A stretch of DNA of 64,000 nucleotides from Desmonostoc muscorum LEGE 12446. Lineage in GTDB: Bacteria; Cyanobacteriota; Cyanobacteriia; Cyanobacteriales; Nostocaceae. The DNA lies in NCBI RefSeq assembly GCF_015207005.2, contig NZ_JADEXS020000001.1, positions 6,905,001 through 6,969,000 of the forward strand. The letters are read 5' to 3'. The notes beneath the pieces are model-generated. The model was given only the letters and a program-made list of their open reading frames with translations. It had not been told where the DNA came from and did no database searches. Positions 53,356 to 61,421 of the stretch are shown piece by piece. The translations under genes were made by a program, and so were the position numbers. Every line of letters begins with the position of its first letter. The stretch's first letter is position 1.

Positions 53356-54195
53356 ATGCATATCAAATCAACAGAAATTAACTTGCTCACTCCATCTAAC
53401 AAATTACCTCTATATAACAAGAGAATTTTAGTTACAGCACCAAGAAATTATGCTTGTAGGTTGTCTGAACAAATCATCAAAAAAGGTGGTTTACCTGTTT
53501 TGATGCCTACTATCGAAACCTGTTATTTATTAAACTCTACTCAGTTAGACAGCGCTCTGAGCCACATAAAAGAATTTGATTGGATTATCTTTACAAGCAG
53601 AAATGGAATCACTGCATTTTTTCACCGGATGAATGATTTAGATATTCCTGTGTCGGTGCTAAAAAATTGTCAATTATGTGCATTAGGAAAAGATTCCGAG
53701 AGCTTATTATCTTTTAGTGGCAAAGTGGATTTAATTCCCAGAGAATCTAGCCCAAGGGGAATTGTGGCTGAATTAAGCAAACTTGGGCGGATTCAGGAAA
53801 AAAAAGTGCTGATACCTGCTCCGGAGGTTGTGGGTTTGCCGGAACCTAATGTTATACCCAATTTAATTACAGACTTAGAGAATTTGGGCATCGAAGTAAC
53901 TCGCGTACCTACTTATGTTACGCAGGGTTTAGATAAAAATATGTTCAGTATTGAATTAAACCTGATTCGTCAAGGAAACATCAATGTAATTGCTTTTAGT
54001 AGCACAGCGGAAATAGAAAGCTTTTTGAGAATGGTCAACTCCCCAAGCGATTACGGTGATTGTGCGATCGCCTGTTTTGGCCCCTATACAGCAGCCAATG
54101 CTCAAAAGTTGGGAGTCAACGTTTCTATAGTGTCTGAGGATTATAGTTCATTTGAGGGATTTGCAGAAGCGATCGCCACATTTTTGGCTGTCTGA
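53356..54195 (+). CDS. hemD: Uroporphyrinogen-III synthase family protein
   Basis: 279 residues with the bilobed HemD fold: KRILVTAPRNYACRLSEQII (first lobe entry), FDWIIFTSRNGITAFFHRM, CALGKDSESLLS, then GRIQEKKVLIPAPEVVGLPE and VIAFSSTAEIESFLRMV in the second lobe, and CFGPYTAANAQKLGV. It closes hydroxymethylbilane with D-ring inversion in haem and chlorophyll synthesis. Sequence within this family is poorly conserved, so the activity is likely rather than certain. It starts close to a repeat array; upstream is divergent to the protease pair. Confidence 0.85.
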   Translation: MHIKSTEINLLTPSNKLPLYNKRILVTAPRNYACRLSEQIIKKGGLPVLMPTIETCYLLNSTQLDSALSHIKEFDWIIFTSRNGITAFFHRMNDLDIPVSVLKNCQLCALGKDSESLLSFSGKVDLIPRESSPRGIVAELSKLGRIQEKKVLIPAPEVVGLPEPNVIPNLITDLENLGIEVTRVPTYVTQGLDKNMFSIELNLIRQGNINVIAFSSTAEIESFLRMVNSPSDYGDCAIACFGPYTAANAQKLGVNVSIVSEDYSSFEGFAEAIATFLAV

Positions 54196-54341
54196 TTTTC
54201 GTGTCCAGCTTCTGGTACATGTAAACTAGCTCCACTACCTGCTACTTGAATTTACAACACTCAACCACAATTAACTCTAGACTCGCAGCACATAAACCCG
54301 TAGTATCGAAAATGGAGTTTATATTAGTTAGGGATTTTTAC

Positions 54342-54644
54342 ATGGCAACTTACAAGGTCACATTAAAGACCCCAGATGGTGAAAAAACAATTGAAGTTGA
54401 TGAAGATGACTACATCCTAGAGATTGCTAACGAGGAAAACGGCCTCGACTTGCCCTACTCCTGTAACGCTGGTTCTTGCTCTACCTGCGCCGGGAAGCTG
54501 ATTTCAGGCGAAGTTGACCAAGACGATCAGAATTTCTTAGACGACGACCAAGTTGACGCGGGATGGGTGCTTACCTGTGTGGCTAAGCCCCTTTCTGATT
54601 GCGTCATCCAAACCCATCAAGAAGAAGCGCTCCAAAACGCTTAA
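54342..54644 (+). CDS. petF: Plant-type [2Fe-2S] ferredoxin
   Basis: 100 residues from ATG at 54342 ([20 protein letters not shown]). Cluster cysteines at 41, 46, 49 ([11 protein letters not shown]) and 79 (VLTCVAK), in the usual PetF spacing. Acidic surface ([28 protein letters not shown]) for docking to FNR and photosystem I. Soluble electron carrier after photosystem I or in heterocyst metabolism. An in-frame extension from 54246 is not part of the family. Monocistronic; no separate regulatory site is clear. Confidence 0.96.
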   Translation: MATYKVTLKTPDGEKTIEVDEDDYILEIANEENGLDLPYSCNAGSCSTCAGKLISGEVDQDDQNFLDDDQVDAGWVLTCVAKPLSDCVIQTHQEEALQNA

Positions 54645-54964
54645 CTAAGAAATCTGGATTTAATAAAGAGCAAGTTTTTAGGGTGCGTTACGGACATTCT
54701 TCCTAACGCACCTAAAATCTCAAGTGGTGGGTTACCCTACGCGATAACACAACGCTCTTTGGGTGACGCTCCTTCTGGAGCGAGACGCTACGCGAACGTC
54801 GCTAACGCTGCCCTAACACCAGTCGCCTACAGAAGGAAACCTTCTTGCATCATTGGTTCACCAGGTACTACAACTTTGGCAACCAAAGCAACGCACTGGC
54901 TCGCTTACAAGATTTAAAATTTTGCCCTTTCCTAAAAAACCTGTATAGGCTCAACAAATCAGAC

Positions 54965-54997
54965 AAAAAAGCGCTCTCCAAAAGGGAGCGCTTTTTA
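54965..54997. terminator. Rho-independent terminator-like hairpin
   Basis: GCGCTCTCC and GGGAGCGC around AAAA, preceded by an A-run and followed by TTTTT. Can work on both strands. It is 320 bases after the ferredoxin stop, so linkage to that gene is uncertain. Confidence 0.6.
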
Positions 54998-55126
54998 TTA
55001 CGTTTAACGGATTTTACAAATAAAACGGAAAACTATCCAGCCGATGTTAAGTTAACTTTGACGATTTTAGAACTTACGCATTGACAGGAAATACCAAATA
55101 TGAATTATTGAAAAACCACATCTGTC

Positions 55127-55201
55127 GTAGGGGCACGGCACTGCCGTGCCCCTACACCTGGCGATATAATGTTGTACCGCATCTGAATGGGAACCGCTAT
55201 A
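55127..55201. repeat. 75-bp repeat, near-identical to 23871-23945
   Basis: Begins with the palindrome (arms GTAGGGGCACGGCA) and continues through CGATATAATGTTGTACCGCA to GGGAACCGCTATA. About one mismatch against the copy at 23871-23945. The left inverted end found at 23839 is missing here, so this copy is truncated or carries a different left part. Confidence 0.8.
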
Positions 55202-55286
55202 TTTACAATCAAAGAATGATTAATAAAAGCGTGAAACAATTTATTTTGGAAATGCACACCATGATTAATTTGTACAGTGCGTAAGT

Positions 55287-55526
55287 CTAGACTTTATTCT
55301 TTTCTTCTTGAGCTTTGGGTAGAGTCAGGTTTAAGATACCATATTTATAATCACAGCTTTTTCCGTAACTTGCAAATTAAAATCTTGAGCTTGAATTCCT
55401 CGAAGTTATAGTTTCAGATGAATTGCATCTTCAGTTTTTTAACTCAGCACTAGGAACTCTGGAAAAGCCTTTATCAAAAAAATCAGATGGCAATGTTTCT
55501 TGATCTAATATGCGATTGAATTGACG
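55287..55526 (-). pseudogene. Relic of a small heat-shock protein (Hsp20)
   Basis: The minus strand reads ETLPSDFFDKGFSRVPSAEL then LKN and stop; a frameshift resumes KTEDAIHLKL, stop, then GIQAQDFNLQVTEKAV; and a third frame gives DYKYGILNLTLPKAQEEKNKV and stop. These match the alpha-crystallin domain start, middle and end (GILNLTLPKAQEEKNKV) of cyanobacterial Hsp20. At least two frameshifts and a deletion make it non-functional. Confidence 0.75.
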
Positions 55527-55906
55527 TTATATCGCGTTAAGTTATTGTTAAGGATTCCAACGTACTAATGTCATATTTATATCTCATATATATGATAAAT
55601 AATTTTGCGACTAACGAATTAAGGATTTAATTCTTTCCTTGATTCTTATAATATTCAGCAATCAAAGTAGGGTAAATTCGGTCATTATCAACTAATTGAT
55701 GATGGTTACGGAACCAGAAAAATACTTACTAAAGAGGTACGGTAATCTTAAATCGTTTGAGTTTGGTAAACTCGACAACAGTAGGCTTGAATAAACAAGA
55801 ATCTCGATATGTCGAATAAGTCGGGGATTTGTAGCTCTAATTGGATTGCATTTTTTAATTTTTATAGAGATAATAAAAGACTTATAACCAACTGCTCACA
55901 ACAGAT
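55527..55906. other. AT-rich intergenic region upstream of the SMR gene
   Basis: No convincing gene. One minus-strand stretch near 55620-55700 reads LVDNDRIYPTLIAEYYKNQG and stop, protein-like but without start or family. A degraded GTCGGGGATTTG hairpin half lies near 55818. The SMR promoter must be in the last 150 bases. Confidence 0.45.
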
Positions 55907-56227
55907 ATGTCAATAAGTTGGATTTACCTGATTGCAGCAATTATTTTTGAAGTTTCAGGCACAATTTGCATGAAATTATCAGAAGGATTTACTAAAATAG
56001 TCCCTTCGGTATTAATATTTGTTTTCTATGGACTTTGTTTGACTTTTTTGACCCTGGCTCTCAAAAGAATTGAAGTAAGTGTGGCTTATTCTGTCTGGGC
56101 TGGATTAGGAACTATTCTAGTCGCTATGATTGGTATGATTTGGTTTCGTGAATCTGCCACATTTACCAAACTGATTTCCATCACCTTAATAATCATTGGG
56201 GTAATCGGTATCAATTCAAGTCGATAA
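55907..56227 (+). CDS. Small multidrug resistance (SMR) family transporter
   Basis: 106 residues, four membrane helices. Glu15 in AAIIFEVSGTICMKLSEGFT corresponds to the essential EmrE Glu14; VSVAYSVWAGLGTILVAMIG and FRESATFTKLISITLIIIGV are family signatures. Exchanges protons for cationic drugs, guanidinium or similar compounds as a dimer in the plasma membrane. Single gene; the family usually has 105-115 residues, so it is full length. Substrate cannot be predicted. Confidence 0.93.
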   Translation: MSISWIYLIAAIIFEVSGTICMKLSEGFTKIVPSVLIFVFYGLCLTFLTLALKRIEVSVAYSVWAGLGTILVAMIGMIWFRESATFTKLISITLIIIGVIGINSSR

Positions 56228-56813
56228 TTAAAAGAGGCTAGTACCGCAAGGCGGAATTCGTAATTCGTAATGACGCTCCTGCGTCGCTAACGCTGCGCTA
56301 ACGTAATTCGTAATTACCTGTTCATAAGGGTTTGAGACATTTCAAATGGTTGGTTTATTTACGCCGTGCTGTACTAGTACCTCTGCCTTGGAAGTCAAAA
56401 TTCAAAAGAATTGTATTCCGGGCTTTTGCACGATTTTGTAGACGCAAAGCGGCTTCGCGCAGGGTATGGTAGGTTTATTTATGCCGTGTTCTACTAGGGG
56501 GTGTTTTCAAGCATTCAATAATTAAACAGTTTCCTCCAATAAAAAATACCTCGTCTCTTACAAGGGACGAGGGAAATTAACCAAAACTGATCATTATGCT
56601 TGTTGCTGTTGTAGTAAATACGTCAGCAATTTTATAGTTCCCTTAGCAAAGCAAACTTAACTGAAGGTACTTAAAAGTATAGTAAATCTCGGTAAATATA
56701 GCCCACAAGTAATTGACTTTTAATACTTTACCAGAGACAACCAAAATCATCCTGCCAATTTGGCAAATTTTCTATACACTGAATCGTAAAGAACATTCAG
56801 CAATAGTGAAAAC
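56228..56813. other. Repeat-bearing intergenic region
   Basis: ATTCGTAATTCGTAAT units near 56266 and 56302; a duplicated string GGTTTATTTACGCCGTG...CTACTAG (about 56350 and 56468) about 118 bases apart; the dispersed GTAGACGCAAAGCGGC repeat near 56434. A terminator-like hairpin lies at 56549-56572. No gene seen. Confidence 0.55.
56549..56572 (-). terminator. Probable terminator of the murT-gatD operon
   Basis: CCTCGTCTCT/AGGGACGAGG hairpin with a four-base loop; on the minus strand it is followed by TATTTTTTATT, a terminator-like T-run. 240 bases after the gatD stop. Confidence 0.5.
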
Positions 56814-57632
56814 TCAAGCTTGCGTCGTCGCGTGAGTTGGTAAAGTAACCTTCAATCGCTGAAACATCGCTTCCCTTGCTTGGACAGCAAGATTATCATC
56901 TAATGGTTTCAGGCTAATTGCCTGTTGATACTTTAGCCGCAATGCCGTTTGAATTAACCAATCAGCCACGAAGGGATTTTTAGGTAACAAAGGACCGTGA
57001 GAATAGGTAGCGATCGCATTTTGATAAAACGCTCCCTCTGTTCCATCTTCACCATTATTACCTAACCCGTACACCACTCGTCCCAAAGCTTCCACTTTCC
57101 CCAGCTTGGTACGTCCACCGTGATTTTCAAAGCCTACCAAATACGGTGTACTACCCGTCATCTCTTGCAAATCCCGCGCCAGACGTGAAGCTGTAACTTC
57201 AATTACTAAATTTCCAATACAGCGCTTAGTATTTTCACCAGGATGCACAGAAACTAAATCGAGTATTCCCAAACCTTCAATACGTTGTCCCAAGCCTGGT
57301 TCGTAATAGTGTCCCAGCAATTGGGGAGAACCACAAGTAAAAACTCCTGGTGTCCCATTTTCGATTTTTTCACGCATGGCGTCAGCTTTCGCGCCTTGCA
57401 AATCACGCATGACAATTTCTTGCTGGCGGTCTTGTGCGCCACCACCGACTATGACATCTACAGATTTAATATCATCTGCTGTGGCATTTTGATCTAAAGG
57501 TAATACTTTAACAGTGTATCCCCGCCACTGAGCGCGACGTTCTATAGTAATTACATTACCGCGATCGCCATAGGTACTCATCAGCGTCGGATACAGCCAA
57601 CCAATTGTTAATTCTAAATCTTGGGAACTCAT
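56814..57632 (-). CDS. gatD: GatD: lipid II isoglutaminyl synthase, glutaminase subunit
   Basis: 272 residues from ATG at 57632 (MSSQDLELTIGWLYPTLMST). A class I glutamine amidotransferase of the CobB/CobQ-like type: STYGDRGNVITIERRAQWRG, VIVGGGAQDRQQE, nucleophile Cys in GVFTCGSPQLLGHYY, and His in ATYSHGPLLPKNP. It supplies ammonia to MurT, which amidates D-Glu of the peptidoglycan stem. The in-frame extension to 57746 is read from an array and was excluded. Lies 157 bases downstream of murT on the same strand; the gap is filled by an inverted repeat pair. Confidence 0.93.
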   Translation of the reverse strand: MSSQDLELTIGWLYPTLMSTYGDRGNVITIERRAQWRGYTVKVLPLDQNATADDIKSVDVIVGGGAQDRQQEIVMRDLQGAKADAMREKIENGTPGVFTCGSPQLLGHYYEPGLGQRIEGLGILDLVSVHPGENTKRCIGNLVIEVTASRLARDLQEMTGSTPYLVGFENHGGRTKLGKVEALGRVVYGLGNNGEDGTEGAFYQNAIATYSHGPLLPKNPFVADWLIQTALRLKYQQAISLKPLDDNLAVQAREAMFQRLKVTLPTHATTQA

Positions 57633-57639
57633 AATTTTG

Positions 57640-57788
57640 GGGAATGGGGACTGGGGGCTGGGGACTGGGGACTGGGGAATGGGGACTGGGGAATGGGGAA
57701 TTTGGAGTAGGGACTGGGGAATAAGATTAAAAATACTATTATCCAATCGCTAATCCCCAGTCCCCAATCCCCAATCCCCAGTCCCCAA
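57640..57788. repeat. Inverted pair of GGGGACTG arrays between murT and gatD
   Basis: GGGGACTGGGGACTGG and GGGGAATGG units at about 57640-57722, followed by CCCCAGTCCCCAATCCCC-type complement at about 57755-57788. A stem-loop in the operon transcript is expected. Confidence 0.7.
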
Positions 57789-57789
57789 T

Positions 57790-59127
57790 TTAAAGAATTT
57801 TCCGACCAGTGAGAACTTCTCGCACTTCTAGCATGGCTGAATAGGTAGGGAGAATGTGCAAAGTTTCATTCTCTGGTGTATGCTCTAGGGCAGTAGCGAT
57901 CGCTTGTCGCAAATCTTCTTCGACAATTAAATTTAATGTACTTTCAGGAGATTTTTGGCTGTAACGCAGGCGTAGTGCCATATCATAAACGCGATCGCCA
58001 CTTACTACTAAAGTTCCTCCTCGTTGAACTAATTTTTCAGTATCTACGTCCCAAATCCAGGATACATCGGTGCCATCGGGGGTGCGATCGTTTAATACTA
58101 GCAATGTAGTTTTATCTGTGCTTTGAGTCACCACGCGAATTGTTTCGTTTGTACCCACAGGATTTTTGGATAACAAAATTCGCACTTTCTTACCATTAAT
58201 TACTAAATCTTCAGCACGACCAAAAGCAGCTTGAAAATTGTTAACAGTATTTTTAATTGTTGCTTCATCAACTCCTAACTCTTTAGCTGCTGTTACTGCT
58301 GCCAAAGTATTATATTTGTTATACAAACCAACAAGAATTTGCGGCCATTCACTGCTTTCAATAGTTGGTTGACTTTTACTAAAACCACACTTAGGACAAG
58401 TAAAATCTCCCAAATGCGATAAGTAAACACCTTTATAATCTAAAGAATGTCCACATCTGGGACAATAGATAGAATCAACAGCGTGGGGAATTGCTTCTAG
58501 ATAATGTTGTGGTTCATTCAAGCCAAAGAATAACACCCGTTGCGGTAACTGCTGACCAAGGTAAGATAAAGTTGGATCGTCAGCGTTAGGAATGACCACT
58601 GTTTCTGGTGGTAGGGTGGAAATAACTTTTGTCCAACGCTTACTAATTGTGTCCACTTCCCCGTACCTATCAAGTTGGTCGCGGAACAAGTTTAAACAAA
58701 GGATAATTTGTGGTTGGAGTGGAGTTAAGACTTTCGGTACAATATTTTCATCAACTTCCAAAATGGCGTAATCAACATCTAAAGTACCTACCAAATTGGT
58801 GCCCTCCAACAAAGCTGTCATCAAACCATTTTCGAGATTTGCACCTGTAGAATTATGAGCAATGGTGTAACCTTTGTTTTCTAGTATCGTTTTTAAAAGC
58901 AGCGATGTTGTAGTTTTGCCATTAGTACCGGCAATTAAAATCACTCCCTTTTTAACTTGCTGACTCAATAATTGTAAAAGTCGGGGTTCAATGCGACGAG
59001 CAATTGAGCCTGGTAATACACTAGCAGCACCCAGACGCAGCGATCGCACTACAAATGTGACGCTTTTTGCCACTGACACAGCTAAACCTAGTCGCACTCT
59101 ATCTATAAGTTCTATTTTTTTTCCCAC
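57790..59127 (-). CDS. murT: MurT: lipid II isoglutaminyl synthase, Mur ligase subunit
   Basis: 445 residues, GTG start at 59127. Mur ligase P-loop VILIAGTNGKTTTSLLLKTI, NSTGANLENGLMTALL, DVDYAILEVDENIVP, LNLFRDQLDRYGEVD, the MurT-specific zinc ribbon (CPRCGHSLDY and CPKCGFSKSQ), NKYNTLAAVTAAKEL, and the C-terminal DUF1727 (NDRTPDGTDVSWIWDVD). It activates the alpha-carboxyl of D-Glu in lipid II for amidation with ammonia from GatD. The pair is well known in Gram-positive bacteria and also present in some cyanobacteria. Confidence 0.95.
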   Translation of the reverse strand: MGKKIELIDRVRLGLAVSVAKSVTFVVRSLRLGAASVLPGSIARRIEPRLLQLLSQQVKKGVILIAGTNGKTTTSLLLKTILENKGYTIAHNSTGANLENGLMTALLEGTNLVGTLDVDYAILEVDENIVPKVLTPLQPQIILCLNLFRDQLDRYGEVDTISKRWTKVISTLPPETVVIPNADDPTLSYLGQQLPQRVLFFGLNEPQHYLEAIPHAVDSIYCPRCGHSLDYKGVYLSHLGDFTCPKCGFSKSQPTIESSEWPQILVGLYNKYNTLAAVTAAKELGVDEATIKNTVNNFQAAFGRAEDLVINGKKVRILLSKNPVGTNETIRVVTQSTDKTTLLVLNDRTPDGTDVSWIWDVDTEKLVQRGGTLVVSGDRVYDMALRLRYSQKSPESTLNLIVEEDLRQAIATALEHTPENETLHILPTYSAMLEVREVLTGRKIL

Positions 59128-59244
59128 ATCCGTACCCTAGTCTTCTGGCGGTTGCTAATTGAAAATTTTGGCGTTGCAAATTTAATTTTGTGAGTTTAGC
59201 GAATCCTAGCTGAAAACGCCAGTCTCAACATTAAAATGCCTAGT

Positions 59245-59476
59245 GTGTACACACAAGTCAAGTCTCTTGACCTGCACCTTAGTTGCATCGCCCTGCACCT
59301 TTGATGCATCGCCCTGCACCTTAGTTGCATCGCCCTGCACCTTTGATGCATCGCCCTGCACCTTTGATGCATCGCCCTGCACCTTTGATGCATCGCCCTG
59401 CACCTTAGTTGCATCGAAGAGCAAAAATTAACCTACCCTACGTTACACAGAAACTTTAAAAGACTTGTGTGTACAC
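59245..59476. repeat. 21-bp tandem array bounded by 15-bp inverted repeats
   Basis: Bounds: GTGTACACACAAGTC (59245-59259) and its exact complement GACTTGTGTGTACAC (59462-59476). Inside (about 59272-59417) are seven 21-base units, TTTGATGCATCGCCCTGCACC or TTAGTTGCATCGCCCTGCACC, in the order second, first, second, first, first, first, second. Each contains a GATGCATC or TTGCATC core. It lies in a 630-base gap without genes. The whole looks like a discrete 232-base module. Confidence 0.8.
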
Positions 59477-59755
59477 GGTAGACATTAAGATGCACAGAGG
59501 AGTGGGGGAGGCAGGGGGAGAATAACTTTTAACTCAGCACTCGTTACTGTGCGAGAAGTTTGAGCGGCGGCTTTTCCCGTTGGCGCAGCCCGCCGAAGGC
59601 ATCAAATCTTCGGTGACTCAGCACTTTACCATAACACCTGCGCCCGGCTCCTCCGAAAAAAAACCGCTCTCCAACTTCAGCTTTCACCTTGGACTGAATC
59701 GTCATACACTGATTTTGTACTTGACGAAAGCGGTTGCCCTTACTTTATAGAAACG
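59477..59755. other. Leader of the stressosome-like operon
   Basis: Holds a GGGAGGCAGGGGGAG stretch near 59502, a GCGCAGCCCGCCGAAGGCAT-type repeat near 59583 and then about 120 bases leading to the RsbR gene. The promoter is presumably here; no sigma motif could be assigned. Confidence 0.45.
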
Positions 59756-60604
59756 ATGAGCGAAAGTAAAATATCAGACATCCTAGAAACCTTCGAGGCA
59801 GATTTGCTGTCGGAGTGGACTCAGGAGTTAGCCACTGTCAATATTCGGAGAGGCTTAATTAAAGAAGCCCAGTTAAAGGAGGAGTGCCGGGAATTCCTGA
59901 GCTTGTTTAGGCTCGCCGTTGGGCAGGGCAACTTGACCAATATTCAGACATCAGCGTGGCAGGAGATGCGGGAGATGCTGACTAGCATTTCTCGATCGCG
60001 ATCGCAACAAGGTTTCACACCGACTGAAACGGCTACATTTATTTTTTCCTTCAAGCAACCCCTGTTCAACCAATTGCGCCATCAATTGCAAGACCCCATT
60101 GAGTTAGGTGATGAGATTTGGCTAGCCACAAGCTTACTAGATCGGCTGGGATTGCTGGTGGTAGAAGCGTATCAGAAGGCGCGGGAAGAGGTGATTTTGC
60201 GACAGCAGGAAGAGTTGATGGAGCTGTCTACCCCAGTGGTTAAACTCTGGGACGGAATTTTGGCATTGCCCATTATCGGCACCCTGGATAGTGCCCGCAC
60301 TCAAATAGTTATGGAGTCGTTATTGCAGAAGATTGTTGAAACAGGGTCAGAAGTTGCCATCATTGACATTACTGGGGTTCCCACCGTCGATACCCTCACC
60401 GCTCAACATCTGCTCAAGACCGTTACCGCTGCCCGTCTCATGGGAGCCGATTGTATAATCAGTGGCATTCGTCCGCAAATTGCCCAAACGATCGTCTATC
60501 TTGGCATTGATTTGGCAGATGTGACAACAAAGGCAACCCTAGCTGATGCCTTTCTCATGGCGTTAAAACGGATGGGAGCAAGTATTCGCTCTCAATCCAA
60601 ATAA
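59756..60604 (+). CDS. rsbR: RsbR-type stressosome protein (RsbRD_N + STAS)
   Basis: 282 residues. Residues 1-150 form an RsbRD-like helical input domain (SDILETFEADLLSEWTQELA; QQGFTPTETATFIFSFKQPL). A linker helix (EVILRQQEELMELSTPVVKL) leads into a STAS domain (WDGILALPIIGTLDSARTQI; IDITGVPTVDTLTAQHLLKT; GIRPQIAQTIVYLGI). The TVDT threonine matches the RsbR phosphorylation site. In Bacillus RsbR and RsbS form the stressosome core that holds RsbT. It is the first gene of a tightly packed operon (17-base gap to rsbS). Confidence 0.92.
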   Translation: MSESKISDILETFEADLLSEWTQELATVNIRRGLIKEAQLKEECREFLSLFRLAVGQGNLTNIQTSAWQEMREMLTSISRSRSQQGFTPTETATFIFSFKQPLFNQLRHQLQDPIELGDEIWLATSLLDRLGLLVVEAYQKAREEVILRQQEELMELSTPVVKLWDGILALPIIGTLDSARTQIVMESLLQKIVETGSEVAIIDITGVPTVDTLTAQHLLKTVTAARLMGADCIISGIRPQIAQTIVYLGIDLADVTTKATLADAFLMALKRMGASIRSQSK

Positions 60605-60621
60605 GTGGAGGGAAAAAACCA

Positions 60622-61035
60622 ATGGAACGCATTCCTATACTTAAAATGGGCGATCTCCTGCTTGTGACGATCCAAGTGGATATGCACGATCGCCTCGCCA
60701 TGACGCTACAAGATGACCTGACTAACCGCATCACTGAAACTCACGCTCACGGTGTGCTGATCGATATTTCTGCATTAGAGATTGTTGATTCGTTCATTGG
60801 CAGGATTTTAAGTAACATTGCTAAAATGTCACGGGTGCTGGATGCTGAAACAGTTGTCGTTGGAATGCAGCCTGCTGTAGCAATCACCCTAGTGGAATTG
60901 GGGCTGTCGTTGACGGGCATTCGCACTGCCCTAAATGTAGAAAAGGGCATGGCACTGTTGCGATCGTCACTCGATAAAACCACAAATCAAATCACTGCCA
61001 CCAAATGGCTTGCAGATGACGATGCAGAAGACTGA
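60622..61035 (+). CDS. rsbS: RsbS-type STAS antagonist
   Basis: 137 residues, one STAS domain: IPILKMGDLLLVTIQVDMHD, GVLIDISALEIVDSFIGRIL (Ser in VDSF corresponds to the RsbS phospho-serine), VVVGMQPAVAITLVELGL. GGAGGGAAAAAACC before the ATG is a good ribosome-binding site. It should bind RsbT and release it after phosphorylation. The C-terminal tail (ATKWLADDDAED) is longer than in Bacillus RsbS. Its stop is followed four bases later by the preferred rsbT start. Confidence 0.93.
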   Translation: MERIPILKMGDLLLVTIQVDMHDRLAMTLQDDLTNRITETHAHGVLIDISALEIVDSFIGRILSNIAKMSRVLDAETVVVGMQPAVAITLVELGLSLTGIRTALNVEKGMALLRSSLDKTTNQITATKWLADDDAED

Positions 61036-61039
61036 AACG

Positions 61040-61420
61040 ATGGAAATTCAATCTTCTAGTGATGTAGTCTTAGTTCGGCAGGCTGTGCGCCAGCTGGCCG
61101 TGGAGATTGGCTTTGGCTTAGTAGACCAAACTAAAATTGTGACCGCCGCCAGTGAGTTAGCGCGTAATACCCTAGACTATGGGGGAGGCGGCACAGCAAA
61201 GCTAGAAACGCTTCAGGAAGGGAGACGACGAGGACTCAGGCTGACCTTTGAAGATCGGGGCCCGGGAATTCCCGATATCGATCTGGCGCTCAAGGATGGG
61301 TTCACCACAGGTGGTGGGTTGGGTATGGGGCTGAGCGGCGCCAAGCGACTTGCCAATGAATTTGAGATTCAGTCTGCGGTGGGAGAAGGAACACGAGTAA
61401 CAATTGTACGATGGAAATAA
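61040..61420 (+). CDS. rsbT: RsbT-type serine kinase (switch protein)
   Basis: ATG at 61040 (MEIQSSSDVVLVRQAVRQLA) is preferred; ATGs at 61016 and 61022 would overlap rsbS. GHKL kinase fold: N-box ASELARNTLDYGGGG, G1 DRGPGIPDIDLALK and G2 TGGGLGMGLSGAKRLANEFE. In Bacillus RsbT phosphorylates RsbR/RsbS and then activates the RsbU phosphatase. A matching phosphatase could be the RsbU-like protein at 1296-2432, or the fusion encoded by the next gene. 126 residues, typical size. Confidence 0.93.
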   Translation: MEIQSSSDVVLVRQAVRQLAVEIGFGLVDQTKIVTAASELARNTLDYGGGGTAKLETLQEGRRRGLRLTFEDRGPGIPDIDLALKDGFTTGGGLGMGLSGAKRLANEFEIQSAVGEGTRVTIVRWK

Positions 61421-61421
61421 A

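Larger units (their letters stand above)
54645..55286. other. Repeat-rich intergenic region downstream of ferredoxin
   Basis: Contains GTGCGTTACGG...TAACGCACC and GCTACGCGAACG-type repeats (about 54677-54815), a strong hairpin at 54965, and the 75-base repeat copy at 55127-55201. Short ORFs here (54845, 55081) have no protein-like features. Confidence 0.55.

Noticed and set aside
54845..55284. Short plus-strand ORFs downstream of ferredoxin
   Set aside because: They run through a terminator-like hairpin and a dispersed repeat; composition is not protein-like.
55620..55700. Minus-strand fragment ending EYYKNQGKN
   Set aside because: Protein-like but too short and unassignable; left as a note in the intergenic entry.
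59196..59431. Open frames on both strands across the 59272 array
   Set aside because: Open only because the unit is 21 bases with no stop; multiple frames are equally open.
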